The notes below the pieces were generated by a model, which made no database searches, was not told where the DNA came from, and was given only the letters and a program-made list of their open reading frames with translations. Shown piece by piece: positions 7,500 through 16,677 of a DNA stretch of 64,000 nt. The stretch is from Bacteroidales bacterium (GTDB lineage: Bacteria; Bacteroidota; Bacteroidia; Bacteroidales; UBA1715), in the NCBI GenBank assembly GCA_016714605.1, contig JADKDL010000001.1, positions 434,001 through 498,000 on the forward strand. The letters are read 5' to 3'. Position 1 is the first letter of the stretch; every line of letters starts with the position of its first letter. A program made the position numbers and the translations under genes.

Positions 7500-9416
7500 A
7501 TGGACGGATTATTAACTAATGAAATGTTGGATATTGTAAAATGGAACGATACAAAAACCAAATACAGTGATAATCTTTGTATTCATAATAAACTTGAAGA
7601 TGCAGCAATTAAGTTTGCTGATAATATAGCTTTAAGAAGTAAAGATAAAAATCTAAGCTATTCAGAATTAAATAATGCTGCTAATAACTTAGCTAAAGTA
7701 CTCATAGATAGAGGAGTTTGTGTTGAAGATTTTGTAATTCTCTATAGCGACAGAAGTATAGAATTCATGATTTCTGTATTTGCAATATTAAAATCAGGAG
7801 GAGTTTATGTGCCTGTTTCAAGTGAGATACCTTTGCAAAGAATTGAGTTTATTTTAGATGATACTAAGCCTAAAGTAATTCTTACTACAAAAGCTTTATC
7901 TGCAAATATAAGTTCGGTTTATACTGTTATTTTAATTGACGATTTGCTCAAGCCCGAAAACTTATTACCTTCCAATAATATTTCTAGCGGAGTATCTCCA
8001 AACAATTTGGCATATGCTATTTTTACATCGGGAACAACTGGCAGACCCAAAGGTGTCTTGATTGAGCATCATTCTGTTTTTAATAGAATTGAATGGATGC
8101 AGAAGGCATATCCAATTACTGAAAAAGACGTATTAATACAGAAAACCCCAATAACATTTGATGTTTCTATCTGGGAATTGTTTTGGTGGTCGTTTGAAGG
8201 TGCTTCTCTTGTAATTTTAGAAAAAGAAGGTGAAAAGAATCCAGAAATTCTAGCCAATTCTGTATTTGAAAATGGAGTTACTGTTATTCATTTTGTTCCC
8301 TCAATGTTTAGTACTTTTATAAAGTATTTGGAAATGATGAGTCCTGTAAATAAAATAAGTACTCTTAAATGGTTGTTTTGCAGTGGAGAGGAGTTGTATC
8401 AAAATCAGGTTGTTAATTTTTATAAAATTGCTGATAATCTAAAAATTTACACAACGATAATAAATCTTTATGGACCTACCGAGGCCACCGTTGATGTTTC
8501 GTATTACACTTGCAACAGAGATGTTGATAAAATAATTCCTATTGGAAAACCAATTGATAATACTGAACTTTATGTTAGAGATAAAGAGACTAATATATTG
8601 CCCGCAAATCAGCAAGGTGAGATTATTTTATGTGGTGTAAATTTGGCAAGAGGTTATCTAAACCGTGATGAATTGACAAAAGAAAAGTTTTTTAATTTGA
8701 ACGTGTTTGGTGTAATAAAAAAGGCTTATAAAACTGGAGATTTAGGATATTATGATTCAAGTGGAAATATTATCTACAAAGGCAGACTTGACACCCAAGT
8801 TAAGTTACGAGGTTTTAGAATTGAGCTTGGAGAAATAGAGAATATAATATTGAGCTTCCCTTTAGTAAGTATGTGTGTTTGTGCAGTTCAAAATGAAAAG
8901 GAAGAAACAGCTCATATTGTTGCATTTGTAGTATCAAAGAGCAATGAAAAGTTAGTATTTACCGATATTATTGAATTTATAAAGAATAAACTTACCGCTT
9001 ATATGATTCCATCCGTATTTAAGCAGGTAGAATCCATACCTGTTTCAATAAGCGGAAAAGCTGATAGGAAGAGTTTGCTTTCTTTACTAGATAATCTGAA
9101 TGGTGCTATTTCTACAGGATCAACAGATATAACTCAAAAAGGTGGTCGTGTGATTGATAATAATCAAAATATTCATAAAATAGAGAAATTTTTAATTGAA
9201 ATATGGGGTAAGTTATTAAAGAGAAATGATTTTAGTCTAACTGCAGGATTTTTCGAATTGGGTGGTAATTCTCTATTAATAATGCAGTTGATTATGAGCT
9301 TTAAAAAAGATTTTAATCTTGATATTGATGTCGTTTCATTTATGAATCATTCTTCAATTAAAGATTTTGCAAAGTATTTATCATCAAAAGAAGAGGTAAA
9401 GAAAAAATTTATTTGA
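7500..9416 (+). CDS. NRPS loading module, adenylation-thiolation (A-T), predicted serine
   Basis: 638 residues from the ATG at 7500; a TTG 24 bp upstream is in frame but less likely. One adenylation domain (residues ~25-540) is followed by a thiolation domain (~555-630). A-domain motifs seen are FTSGTTGRPKG (A3, ~172), FDVSIWE (A4), NLYGPTEA (A5, ~322), YKTGDLGYY (A7, ~408), LRGFRIELGEIE (A8) and ISGKADRKSL (A10). The T domain has FELGGNSLLIMQL with the phosphopantetheine Ser. Reading the ten specificity positions by alignment to PheA gives D-V-W-H-F-S-L-V-D-K, the code of serine-activating EntF. With no condensation domain it should be the loading module. First gene of the cluster, possibly requiring the Sfp-type enzyme at 51366-52085. 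Confidence 0.93.
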   Translation: MDGLLTNEMLDIVKWNDTKTKYSDNLCIHNKLEDAAIKFADNIALRSKDKNLSYSELNNAANNLAKVLIDRGVCVEDFVILYSDRSIEFMISVFAILKSGGVYVPVSSEIPLQRIEFILDDTKPKVILTTKALSANISSVYTVILIDDLLKPENLLPSNNISSGVSPNNLAYAIFTSGTTGRPKGVLIEHHSVFNRIEWMQKAYPITEKDVLIQKTPITFDVSIWELFWWSFEGASLVILEKEGEKNPEILANSVFENGVTVIHFVPSMFSTFIKYLEMMSPVNKISTLKWLFCSGEELYQNQVVNFYKIADNLKIYTTIINLYGPTEATVDVSYYTCNRDVDKIIPIGKPIDNTELYVRDKETNILPANQQGEIILCGVNLARGYLNRDELTKEKFFNLNVFGVIKKAYKTGDLGYYDSSGNIIYKGRLDTQVKLRGFRIELGEIENIILSFPLVSMCVCAVQNEKEETAHIVAFVVSKSNEKLVFTDIIEFIKNKLTAYMIPSVFKQVESIPVSISGKADRKSLLSLLDNLNGAISTGSTDITQKGGRVIDNNQNIHKIEKFLIEIWGKLLKRNDFSLTAGFFELGGNSLLIMQLIMSFKKDFNLDIDVVSFMNHSSIKDFAKYLSSKEEVKKKFI

Positions 9417-9575
9417 ATAATTAATAAATTTTATTGAAATTTTAAGAGTTTTTTTCTGTCTAATGTGATTAATTTAATTTTGATTTAATAGAAATTTTAG
9501 AAATAATAATTTCTTAACAATTTTCTAATCGAAAATTCGGTAAATTGTTTTTAATTTGTTAAAAAATGTTGCGTT

Positions 9576-11555
9576 ATGTGTGGAATAGCAGGAGTCTATG
9601 GCATAAAGGGAGATAGAGGTAGTAGAAAAGCTCTAATAAGAAGCATGGTTTCTACTATTCAGCATCGAGGTCCAGATGGTTGGGGGTATTATTTATCGCC
9701 TGAAGTTTTACTTGGACAAACTCGTTTGTCAATTGTTGACTTAAAGGGAGGTGTACAACCAATGACTGTTGGAGATTATGTTATTATTTTCAATGGCGAG
9801 ATTTTCAATCATGTTGAGCTAAAACAAGAAATGATAAAACTTGGAGTTGAATTTACAACCTCAAGCGATACAGAAGTTCTGCTAAGGGCATATATATATT
9901 TTGGAACAGAATGTTTTTCAAAACTTAATGGGCAATTTGCAGTGCTCATTTGGAATAAAGTAAATAAGGAATTAATTGTAGCGAGAGACCGATTTTCAAT
10001 AAGACCATTGTATTACACCCTTTTCGACGGTCAATATTTCTTTGCTTCAGAGATGAAGGCTTTCGATAAAATACCTGGTTACCAGAGAGGTTTTAATATT
10101 TCAAATTTATTTGAACATGGTTTGTTGTGGAATACAACGGCTAATAAAACCGTATATAAAGACATTTTTTCATTACCTGGTGGTTCATTTGCAGTTTTTA
10201 AAAATGGACAAATTGTAAAACAACAGAAATATTATGAATTAGGTCAAAACCGAGATTTTAAATTCAGTTCTTATAGTGAAGCCGAAAATGCTTTTAAAGA
10301 TCTTCTTGATGATGCCGTGAAAATTCAACTAAGAAGCGATGTTCCAGTAGGTGCGTATCTGAGTGGAGGAATTGATAGTTCAGTTATATTACATTTGATT
10401 AGTAAACATAATTCAAAAGCCTACAAAACCTTTTCTGTAGCATTTGAAGATAAGGAATATGATGAGTCAAAGTATCAGAAAATGATGGCTCAACAAATTA
10501 ATACAGAGCATTTTACTACAGATATAACTTATGATAAAGTTGATGCGAATTTTCCAGAAGCAATTTATCATACAGAAAGACCAATTTTCAGAACAGCTCC
10601 GGTACCCCTTTATTTACTTTCAAAATTAGTTAGAACCACCGATATTAAGGTTGTTTTGACAGGTGAAGGCGCCGATGAAATTCTATGGGGTTACGATTCT
10701 TTTAAAGAAGTAAAGCTATTAGAATTTTGGAGCAAATTTCCTGAGTCAAAATTGCGACCTACTCTTATAAGAAAATTGTATCCTCATTTGAGTAATTACA
10801 ATAATCAGGAGCAATTTGGAATGATGAGAATGTTTTATGAAGGTTTTCTTGGAGAGATAAATAATGAATTATCATCAGCAAACATAAGAGTTCATAATAA
10901 TCAAATTTTGCAAAGCTATTTTGATTCGTCACATGAAATTAAATATGATAAGAATTCTTTGCTCAATGAGTTTAAGCAGAATCTGCCAAATGATTTTAAC
11001 AAATGGACGGTGTTGCAGAAAAGTCAGTATGTTGAGATGAAAACATTATTGTCGGGTTATTTATTATCTTCTCAAGGCGACAGAATGTCTATGGCTAATG
11101 GTGTAGAAGGCAGGTATCCTTTTCTAGATCATAGAGTAATAGACATGCTGTTTTTTATGAAGGAAAGTTACAAATTAAACGGGTTTGATCAGAAATATAT
11201 GCTCAAGAAAGCATTTTCAAAAAATATTCCTAGGGAGATAATAGACAGACCTAAAAGACCTTATATGTCTCCAGATTTAAGATCTTTTATCAGAGGAAAT
11301 AAACTAACAGATAATGCTGCCTATTTTATGAGTGAATCAATGATTAAAGATTATCAAATTTTTAATCCGAAATGGGTACAACGCTTTTTAAATAAATTTA
11401 ATAATGGTATTCCAGAAAATCTTGGATACCGTGATAATATGATTATTACATTTATTTTATCTACTCAAATAGCAAATTATTGGGCAAAAAATCCCAAAAC
11501 TTTTGAGCTAAATGAAGATCTTTTAACAATTGAAATAGACGATTATAAAAATTAA
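9576..11555 (+). CDS. AsnB-like glutamine amidotransferase / asparagine synthase
   Basis: 659 residues. The start is fixed by MCGIAGVYG, in which Cys2 is the class II glutaminase nucleophile after Met removal. Glutaminase domain: ~1-210, with QHRGPDGWG, QTRLSIVDL, FNGEIFNH and SSDTEVLL. Synthetase domain: ATP pyrophosphatase loop YLSGGIDSSVIL (~260-272), LTGEGADEILWGY and VEGRYPFLDHRVID. The enzyme uses glutamine ammonia to amidate an adenylated carboxylate. It is longer than E. coli AsnB (554 residues), as in AsnB homologues of secondary-metabolite and surface-polysaccharide loci. It sits between an A-T module and a free ACP (9 bp before the ACP), so a carrier-bound or biosynthetic acid is a likelier substrate than free aspartate. 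That is inference. Confidence 0.9.
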   Translation: MCGIAGVYGIKGDRGSRKALIRSMVSTIQHRGPDGWGYYLSPEVLLGQTRLSIVDLKGGVQPMTVGDYVIIFNGEIFNHVELKQEMIKLGVEFTTSSDTEVLLRAYIYFGTECFSKLNGQFAVLIWNKVNKELIVARDRFSIRPLYYTLFDGQYFFASEMKAFDKIPGYQRGFNISNLFEHGLLWNTTANKTVYKDIFSLPGGSFAVFKNGQIVKQQKYYELGQNRDFKFSSYSEAENAFKDLLDDAVKIQLRSDVPVGAYLSGGIDSSVILHLISKHNSKAYKTFSVAFEDKEYDESKYQKMMAQQINTEHFTTDITYDKVDANFPEAIYHTERPIFRTAPVPLYLLSKLVRTTDIKVVLTGEGADEILWGYDSFKEVKLLEFWSKFPESKLRPTLIRKLYPHLSNYNNQEQFGMMRMFYEGFLGEINNELSSANIRVHNNQILQSYFDSSHEIKYDKNSLLNEFKQNLPNDFNKWTVLQKSQYVEMKTLLSGYLLSSQGDRMSMANGVEGRYPFLDHRVIDMLFFMKESYKLNGFDQKYMLKKAFSKNIPREIIDRPKRPYMSPDLRSFIRGNKLTDNAAYFMSESMIKDYQIFNPKWVQRFLNKFNNGIPENLGYRDNMIITFILSTQIANYWAKNPKTFELNEDLLTIEIDDYKN

Positions 11556-11563
11556 AAATATTC

Positions 11564-11815
11564 ATGGAAACAAAAGAAAAAATTCAATCTGATTTATTAC
11601 AGTTTCTTTCAAGACAATTTTTTGTTGATATTGAAGATATACAAATAGATAAAAGTCTTATAGATACTGGAATTATTGACTCAATGGGATTGATAGAAAT
11701 AGCATCATATATAAAAAAAACACACGGCTTTGTTGTGTCAAACGAACAAATGAATAGAGACAATTTTGGTTCTGTATTAAAATTGGTTGATTTTATTTAT
11801 AAAACAAAATCTTAA
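11564..11815 (+). CDS. Free-standing acyl carrier protein
   Basis: 83 residues, the size of a discrete ACP. Helix 2 starts with the phosphopantetheine site IIDSMGLIEIASY (Ser40, D-S-M variant of the usual D-S-L). The N-terminus ETKEKIQSDLLQFLSRQFF and the EDIQIDKSLIDTG loop are also typical. It must be converted to the holo form by a phosphopantetheinyl transferase. It lies 8 bp after the amidotransferase and 3 bp before the PP-loop enzyme, so these three genes are surely co-transcribed. The acyl group carried is unknown. Confidence 0.92.
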   Translation: METKEKIQSDLLQFLSRQFFVDIEDIQIDKSLIDTGIIDSMGLIEIASYIKKTHGFVVSNEQMNRDNFGSVLKLVDFIYKTKS

Positions 11816-11818
11816 AAC

Positions 11819-12865
11819 ATGCACAACAATATAAAAAATGTTAAAAGATGCACTAAATGTATTCTTTCTGCAAATTTCCCCAGAATAAAATTTGATGAAA
11901 AAGGAGTTTGTAATTTTTGTAATAACGAACTTCTACATTCTACAGAACAAGAAGATATTACATCTGCTACATTAGAGGTTCAGAAACTTTTCGATGATAA
12001 AAGAGGAAAGTCTGAGTATGATGCAATAGTTTGTTATAGCGGAGGAAAAGACAGCACATACACCTTAAAATTAGCGGTAGAAAAATATAAGTTAAATATT
12101 CTTTCATTTACTCTTGATAATGGCTTTATATCACCGGTTGCGTTTAAAAATATAGAAAAAGTTGTAACCGCTTTAGGTGTAGATCATATTACTTATAGAC
12201 CTTCTTATGAATTTATGAAAGGTCTATACCGTGTAAGTTCATTAGAAAATATTTATAATCCTAAAACATTAACTAGGATTTCTTCAAATTGCAACTCCTG
12301 TATTTCAATTATTAACATTACCTCATTAAAAATTGCATTAGAAAAAAGAATTCCTTTTATTTTAGCTGGTTTTACACTAGGTCAAATACCCTCTAATACA
12401 ATTTATTATCAAAATAATTATGAGTTTTTCAAAGAAAGCAGAAAACCAATACTTGATAAATTTAAAAGCGAAATAGGTCCGGAAGTAAGTAGATATATGG
12501 AAATTTCTGAAGATTTACTGAAGTCATCAGAAAGTTTTCCTCATAACATTAACTTGTTATGTATGGAAGATATCACAGAAAATGAGATTTTAGAGAAAAT
12601 TAAACCATTGGGCTGGATTAAACCGGGTGATGTAGATGGTTGTTCAACAAACTGTAGAATTAATTCATTTAATAATTATGTACATACTTTGAAGTTTGGG
12701 TATAGTCCTTATGAATTGGAATTAAGTCATTTAATAAGAAAAAATCTATTAAGTAGAGAAGAAGCATTAGAGAAATTATTTGACCAACCTGAAGATCAAA
12801 TAAACTACGCAAAGTCAGAACTTAAATTAGATGAAAATCAGATACTTAAAAATAAAGTAGTTTGA
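11819..12865 (+). CDS. PP-loop ATP pyrophosphatase with Cys clusters (sugar amidotransferase/LegN-WbpG-like)
   Basis: 348 residues. The N-terminus has a zinc-ribbon-like motif CTKC..(18)..CNFC, as in WbpG/PseA-type N-acetyl sugar amidotransferases (RCTKCILSANFPRI, FDEKGVCNFC). An ATP pyrophosphatase PP-loop CYSGGKDSTYTLKLA follows at ~73-87, then FTLDNGF. Additional cysteine pairs CNSC (~160) and DGCSTNC (~278-284) could bind metal or sulfur. The family adenylates a carbonyl oxygen for replacement by N or S. Classical WbpG enzymes draw ammonia from HisH/HisF-type partners, which are absent; the AsnB homologue two genes upstream might play that part. Function inside this NRPS cluster is unresolved. 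Confidence 0.75.
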   Translation: MHNNIKNVKRCTKCILSANFPRIKFDEKGVCNFCNNELLHSTEQEDITSATLEVQKLFDDKRGKSEYDAIVCYSGGKDSTYTLKLAVEKYKLNILSFTLDNGFISPVAFKNIEKVVTALGVDHITYRPSYEFMKGLYRVSSLENIYNPKTLTRISSNCNSCISIINITSLKIALEKRIPFILAGFTLGQIPSNTIYYQNNYEFFKESRKPILDKFKSEIGPEVSRYMEISEDLLKSSESFPHNINLLCMEDITENEILEKIKPLGWIKPGDVDGCSTNCRINSFNNYVHTLKFGYSPYELELSHLIRKNLLSREEALEKLFDQPEDQINYAKSELKLDENQILKNKVV

Positions 12866-13108
12866 TTTTTTTTAAATGGCTATATGTTTGATTTCTTCTT
12901 CAATAAGAAGTGATTTCTGATTAATAGTTTAATTTATAAGCTCTTTTTTAAATAGCCCAGTGACTAAAGTACAAAAAAAATACACAATTTAAAGCTGTAT
13001 AACAGAAAGTTTTTTTTGATATTTATATATCGTTATTTCTGGAGTAATTATAAAATAAAAAAGTATTTCAATTTATTTAATCTTGTTGTTGTAAATCAAA
13101 TATTGATA

Positions 13109-16100
13109 ATGAGTACAAATATCCTCTCAAAATTTCAAGAGCAATTTTGGTTGTTAAATATGTTAGCTCCGAAAAGTTCTGCATACAACATTCCTTCTGT
13201 TTTTAAGCTAGATTTTTTACCGGATCTTAATTTACTTGAAAAGTCTGTGAATATGCTTGTTGATAGACATCAAGCATTGAGAACCCAATTCTCAGTAGTT
13301 GATTTTTCGTTGCAGCAAGAAGTGTTAAGTTCTGAAAATGTTTCAGTTAAGATAAATATTATTCAGTTGAATAGTATTGAAAATGTTAATGAGATGCCTG
13401 ATGAAATTATTCAAGAGGTAAACAATCCTTTTGAACTTGATAAGGCCCCGCTTATTAGAGTTTGTATATTTAAAAATCTGAAAAGTATATATCTTACAAT
13501 TGTTTTTCATCATATTATAGTTGATTTTCACTCCAAAGAAGTATTCCAAGCAGAAATAAGTTATATATACAATTCATTAAAACAGAATAAAAAAATTGAA
13601 TTGTTGCCTGTTAATAATACTTATGTAGATTTTACAAATTGGCATAATGAATTTTTAAATTCTGAAATTTCATCTAAAATGCTTTCTGATTGGTCAAAAG
13701 AACTACCGAAAGCCAATACCCTTATAAACTTGCCTATTGATAAAGCTAGATTGAAGTATTCTGCATTGAATGGAAAAAGGAAGTATTTTGAATTATCTTC
13801 TTCTTTATCGTCAGCAATTGTGAAATTTGCTGATGCAAATGCTACAAATCCGTTTTCTGTATTATTAACTGCTTATACTATATTGTTGCATCGACTTTCT
13901 CAGCAAGATACTGTGGTATTGGGAGTTCCTTTATCTAATAGGAGGGAAGAAAAATTCAAAGATACCTTTGGTGCATTCGTTAATGCATTGCCTATATCTG
14001 TTGAATTAACTAATAATTATACTTTTTTCGATGTTCATAAACAGATAAGACATAAGCTGCTTTTAGCGCACCGAAAGCAAGAAATACCGTTTGTGAATTT
14101 AGTCGGTTTAAATAAAGAGGTAAGAGATTCTTCATTCAATCCATTTTTTCAAACAGGTTTTACCTTTGAGCATCCCATGAAGTTGCAATTAGATGGAATT
14201 GAAGAGAAAAGTATTCCTGTAGAAAGAGCTGGAGCACAACTAGATCAGTTTGTTACCATGTGGCAAGACGATAATATATTTTCTGGATTTTGGGAATATT
14301 CTACGGATTTATTTGATTTTGAGACTTCAGAAAGGTTAATTTCAAGTTTTTTGAAATTATTAACCGATATTTTTATTGAAACTAAATCTCTTGAGTCGGT
14401 AAGTATTTTGCCCGAAAGTGATAAAAATAAAATTATTCAGTGGAATAGTACCGACTTTCCAGTTGATAGTAATATATGTTTGCATCAGAAGTTTGAGCAA
14501 AAAGTTAAATCACATCCACATTTAATTGCATTAAAGTATGGAGGCAATGAGCTTTCATACAAAGAGTTGAATTTGCATGTAAATAGATTATCAAATTTTC
14601 TAATAAGTAAAGGAGTACTTGTACAAGATAAAATTGCATTTTCATTATATAGATCAGTAGAGATGATTATTGCAATTTTTGCTATTCACAAAGCAGGAGC
14701 ATGTTATTTGCCAATTGACCCAAACACCCCTAAAGAAAGGATTGACAGCGTACTTGAAGATGCAAAGCCAAAGTTTATTATTTCTATGAAAAAAAGTTCA
14801 GATAATTTCATAGACTTTGATAATAATATTCTGATTGATAATATAGTTACTATTCCATTATCAGAAGATGAATCAAATCCTGAAGTTGATGTAAAATCTT
14901 CTGATTTAGCTTATATTCTTTATACATCGGGATCTACGGGGAAGCCCAAAGGTGTTATGATTGAACATCATTCAGTGATAAATAAAATAGAATGGATGCA
15001 ATATAAATATCCGTTAACTGAGAATGATTGTATGATATTAAAAACCCCTGTAACTTTTGATGTTTCTGTTTGGGAAATATTTTGGTGGTTTTTTTCAGGT
15101 TCAAGTCTTTCTATACTTGATGTTGGAGGTGAAAAAGATCCTTCAACAATTATCAAGACAGTAGAAGATCATAAAGTGACAACAATTATTTTTGTACCCT
15201 CGATGTTTTCTTCTTTTGTAGAATATTTGCACGCAAAAAACACACTTTCATCAATATACACACTTAAATATATTGTACAAATTGGAGAAGCATTAAGCAG
15301 TCAATTGGTTATGGACTTCAATAAGTTACGGTCGGCTTTGTTTTCTCCATTACTAATTAATACATACGGACCAACGGAGGCTACGGTCGCAGTATCTTAC
15401 TATGATTGTCCGGATGCTGGTCTAATAGATAAAATATATATAGGCAAACCAATTTTTAATACTAAATTATTCGTAATTGATAAAACAAAAAATGTACAAC
15501 CTATCGGTGTAGCCGGAGAGTTGGTTATAGCAGGGCGGAATTTGTCAAGAGGTTACCTTAACAGACCAGAATTAAATGAAGATAGATTTATTACAATATC
15601 CTTCAATAATAAGGAATATAAAGTATATCGAACAGGAGATTTAGTAAAATGGAATAATCAAGGAGAGATAGATTTTATAGGAAGAGTTGATAATCAGGTT
15701 AAAATAAGGGGCTATAGAATTGAGCTTGGAGATATTGAAGCGAAAATTATGACAATAGATTCAATCCATTCTACAGCAGTTATTGCACATAAAATTTCTG
15801 AAACAAATAAACAGTTGGTAGCATATTATGTAGTTAAGGAAGGTGAAAACATTAACGTATCGCAAATCAAATCTATTTTAGTAGAAAAATTACCAGATTA
15901 CATGATACCTGCACATTTTGTATTATTGAAAGAAATGCCATTAAATACAAGTGGAAAAATTGACAGAAAATCACTACCAGAACCCGTTTTTGAAATATTT
16001 GAAGAGAAAATTAAACCAGCTTCCGAATATGAAAAACAACTTTCAACTATTTGGAGCGAATTATTAAATATAAAAGATATTGGAGTTACCAATAATTTTT

Positions 16101-16312
16101 TTGAAGTAGGTGGCGATTCATTAAGTTCAATAAAACTTGTTTCAAAAATAAAAAACATAATTGATGTGAATATAGAGCCAACTATATTAATGCAATATCC
16201 AACAATTAGAGAATTGGCAAAACATATTTCAGAAATAAAATCAGAAGTTTTAGAAAAAAACATCGATACACCTATTGTGAGAAAAAGAGATTTTAGAAAT
16301 AATAGAAAATAA
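13109..16312 (+). CDS. NRPS elongation module, condensation-adenylation-thiolation (C-A-T)
   Basis: 1067 residues from the ATG at 13109; an upstream TTG in frame adds 31 unconvincing residues. Condensation domain: ~1-440, with LVDRHQALRTQF and the active-site motif HHIIVDF, which keeps the catalytic HHxxxD but has Phe for the usual Gly. Adenylation domain: ~460-960, with YTSGSTGKPKG (A3), FDVSVWE (A4), NTYGPTEA (A5), YRTGDLVKW (A7), IRGYRIELGDIE (A8) and TSGKIDRKSL (A10). Thiolation domain: ~975-1050, with FEVGGDSLSSIKL. The specificity positions read D-V-W-I-V-I-T-V-A-K, which I do not recognise, although the domain is otherwise similar to the serine A domain of the first module. It should condense seryl-T with its own amino acid. 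Confidence 0.93.
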   Translation: MSTNILSKFQEQFWLLNMLAPKSSAYNIPSVFKLDFLPDLNLLEKSVNMLVDRHQALRTQFSVVDFSLQQEVLSSENVSVKINIIQLNSIENVNEMPDEIIQEVNNPFELDKAPLIRVCIFKNLKSIYLTIVFHHIIVDFHSKEVFQAEISYIYNSLKQNKKIELLPVNNTYVDFTNWHNEFLNSEISSKMLSDWSKELPKANTLINLPIDKARLKYSALNGKRKYFELSSSLSSAIVKFADANATNPFSVLLTAYTILLHRLSQQDTVVLGVPLSNRREEKFKDTFGAFVNALPISVELTNNYTFFDVHKQIRHKLLLAHRKQEIPFVNLVGLNKEVRDSSFNPFFQTGFTFEHPMKLQLDGIEEKSIPVERAGAQLDQFVTMWQDDNIFSGFWEYSTDLFDFETSERLISSFLKLLTDIFIETKSLESVSILPESDKNKIIQWNSTDFPVDSNICLHQKFEQKVKSHPHLIALKYGGNELSYKELNLHVNRLSNFLISKGVLVQDKIAFSLYRSVEMIIAIFAIHKAGACYLPIDPNTPKERIDSVLEDAKPKFIISMKKSSDNFIDFDNNILIDNIVTIPLSEDESNPEVDVKSSDLAYILYTSGSTGKPKGVMIEHHSVINKIEWMQYKYPLTENDCMILKTPVTFDVSVWEIFWWFFSGSSLSILDVGGEKDPSTIIKTVEDHKVTTIIFVPSMFSSFVEYLHAKNTLSSIYTLKYIVQIGEALSSQLVMDFNKLRSALFSPLLINTYGPTEATVAVSYYDCPDAGLIDKIYIGKPIFNTKLFVIDKTKNVQPIGVAGELVIAGRNLSRGYLNRPELNEDRFITISFNNKEYKVYRTGDLVKWNNQGEIDFIGRVDNQVKIRGYRIELGDIEAKIMTIDSIHSTAVIAHKISETNKQLVAYYVVKEGENINVSQIKSILVEKLPDYMIPAHFVLLKEMPLNTSGKIDRKSLPEPVFEIFEEKIKPASEYEKQLSTIWSELLNIKDIGVTNNFFEVGGDSLSSIKLVSKIKNIIDVNIEPTILMQYPTIRELAKHISEIKSEVLEKNIDTPIVRKRDFRNNRK

Positions 16313-16677
16313 TTGAATTGCAAAATTGTTGTCATATATAAAAAATGAAAAGGTTTAAAGAATTTTGAAGAATACTACTAATAATTGTTAATTTTAATAA
16401 TATTTTTGTAATTGTCTCTTTTTTATATATTATTGCAGTTTTATTGATAAGAAATTAAATATAGATGAGAAATATATTTCTCACACACTAGAATGATTTT
16501 TTAGAATGTATGTATCATGTGAAAAGAAAATTATTACATGATAAAAGTATAGTACTTAATTAATGCAGTATTTTTATCCATTAGAGATGCATTATTTATG
16601 TGTAAATTAAAACTACATACTTCTTTAAGGAAAAGATAAGATAGGATTTTTTTATAATTTTTATTTAATTGAATTAA
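16313..16677. other. Intergenic region before the PKS gene
   Basis: 365 bp, AT-rich, no coding sequence seen. It contains an octamer matching the Bacteroidota -7 consensus (TATTTTTG, 16401-16408) without a well-spaced -33 element. The gap is long for an operon interior, so the PKS gene may have its own promoter here; this is weakly supported. Confidence 0.3.

Noticed and set aside
12866..13108. In-frame TTG at 13016 as the start of the C-A-T protein
   Set aside because: The 31 extra residues are not domain-like, and the ATG at 13109 begins directly at the condensation domain.
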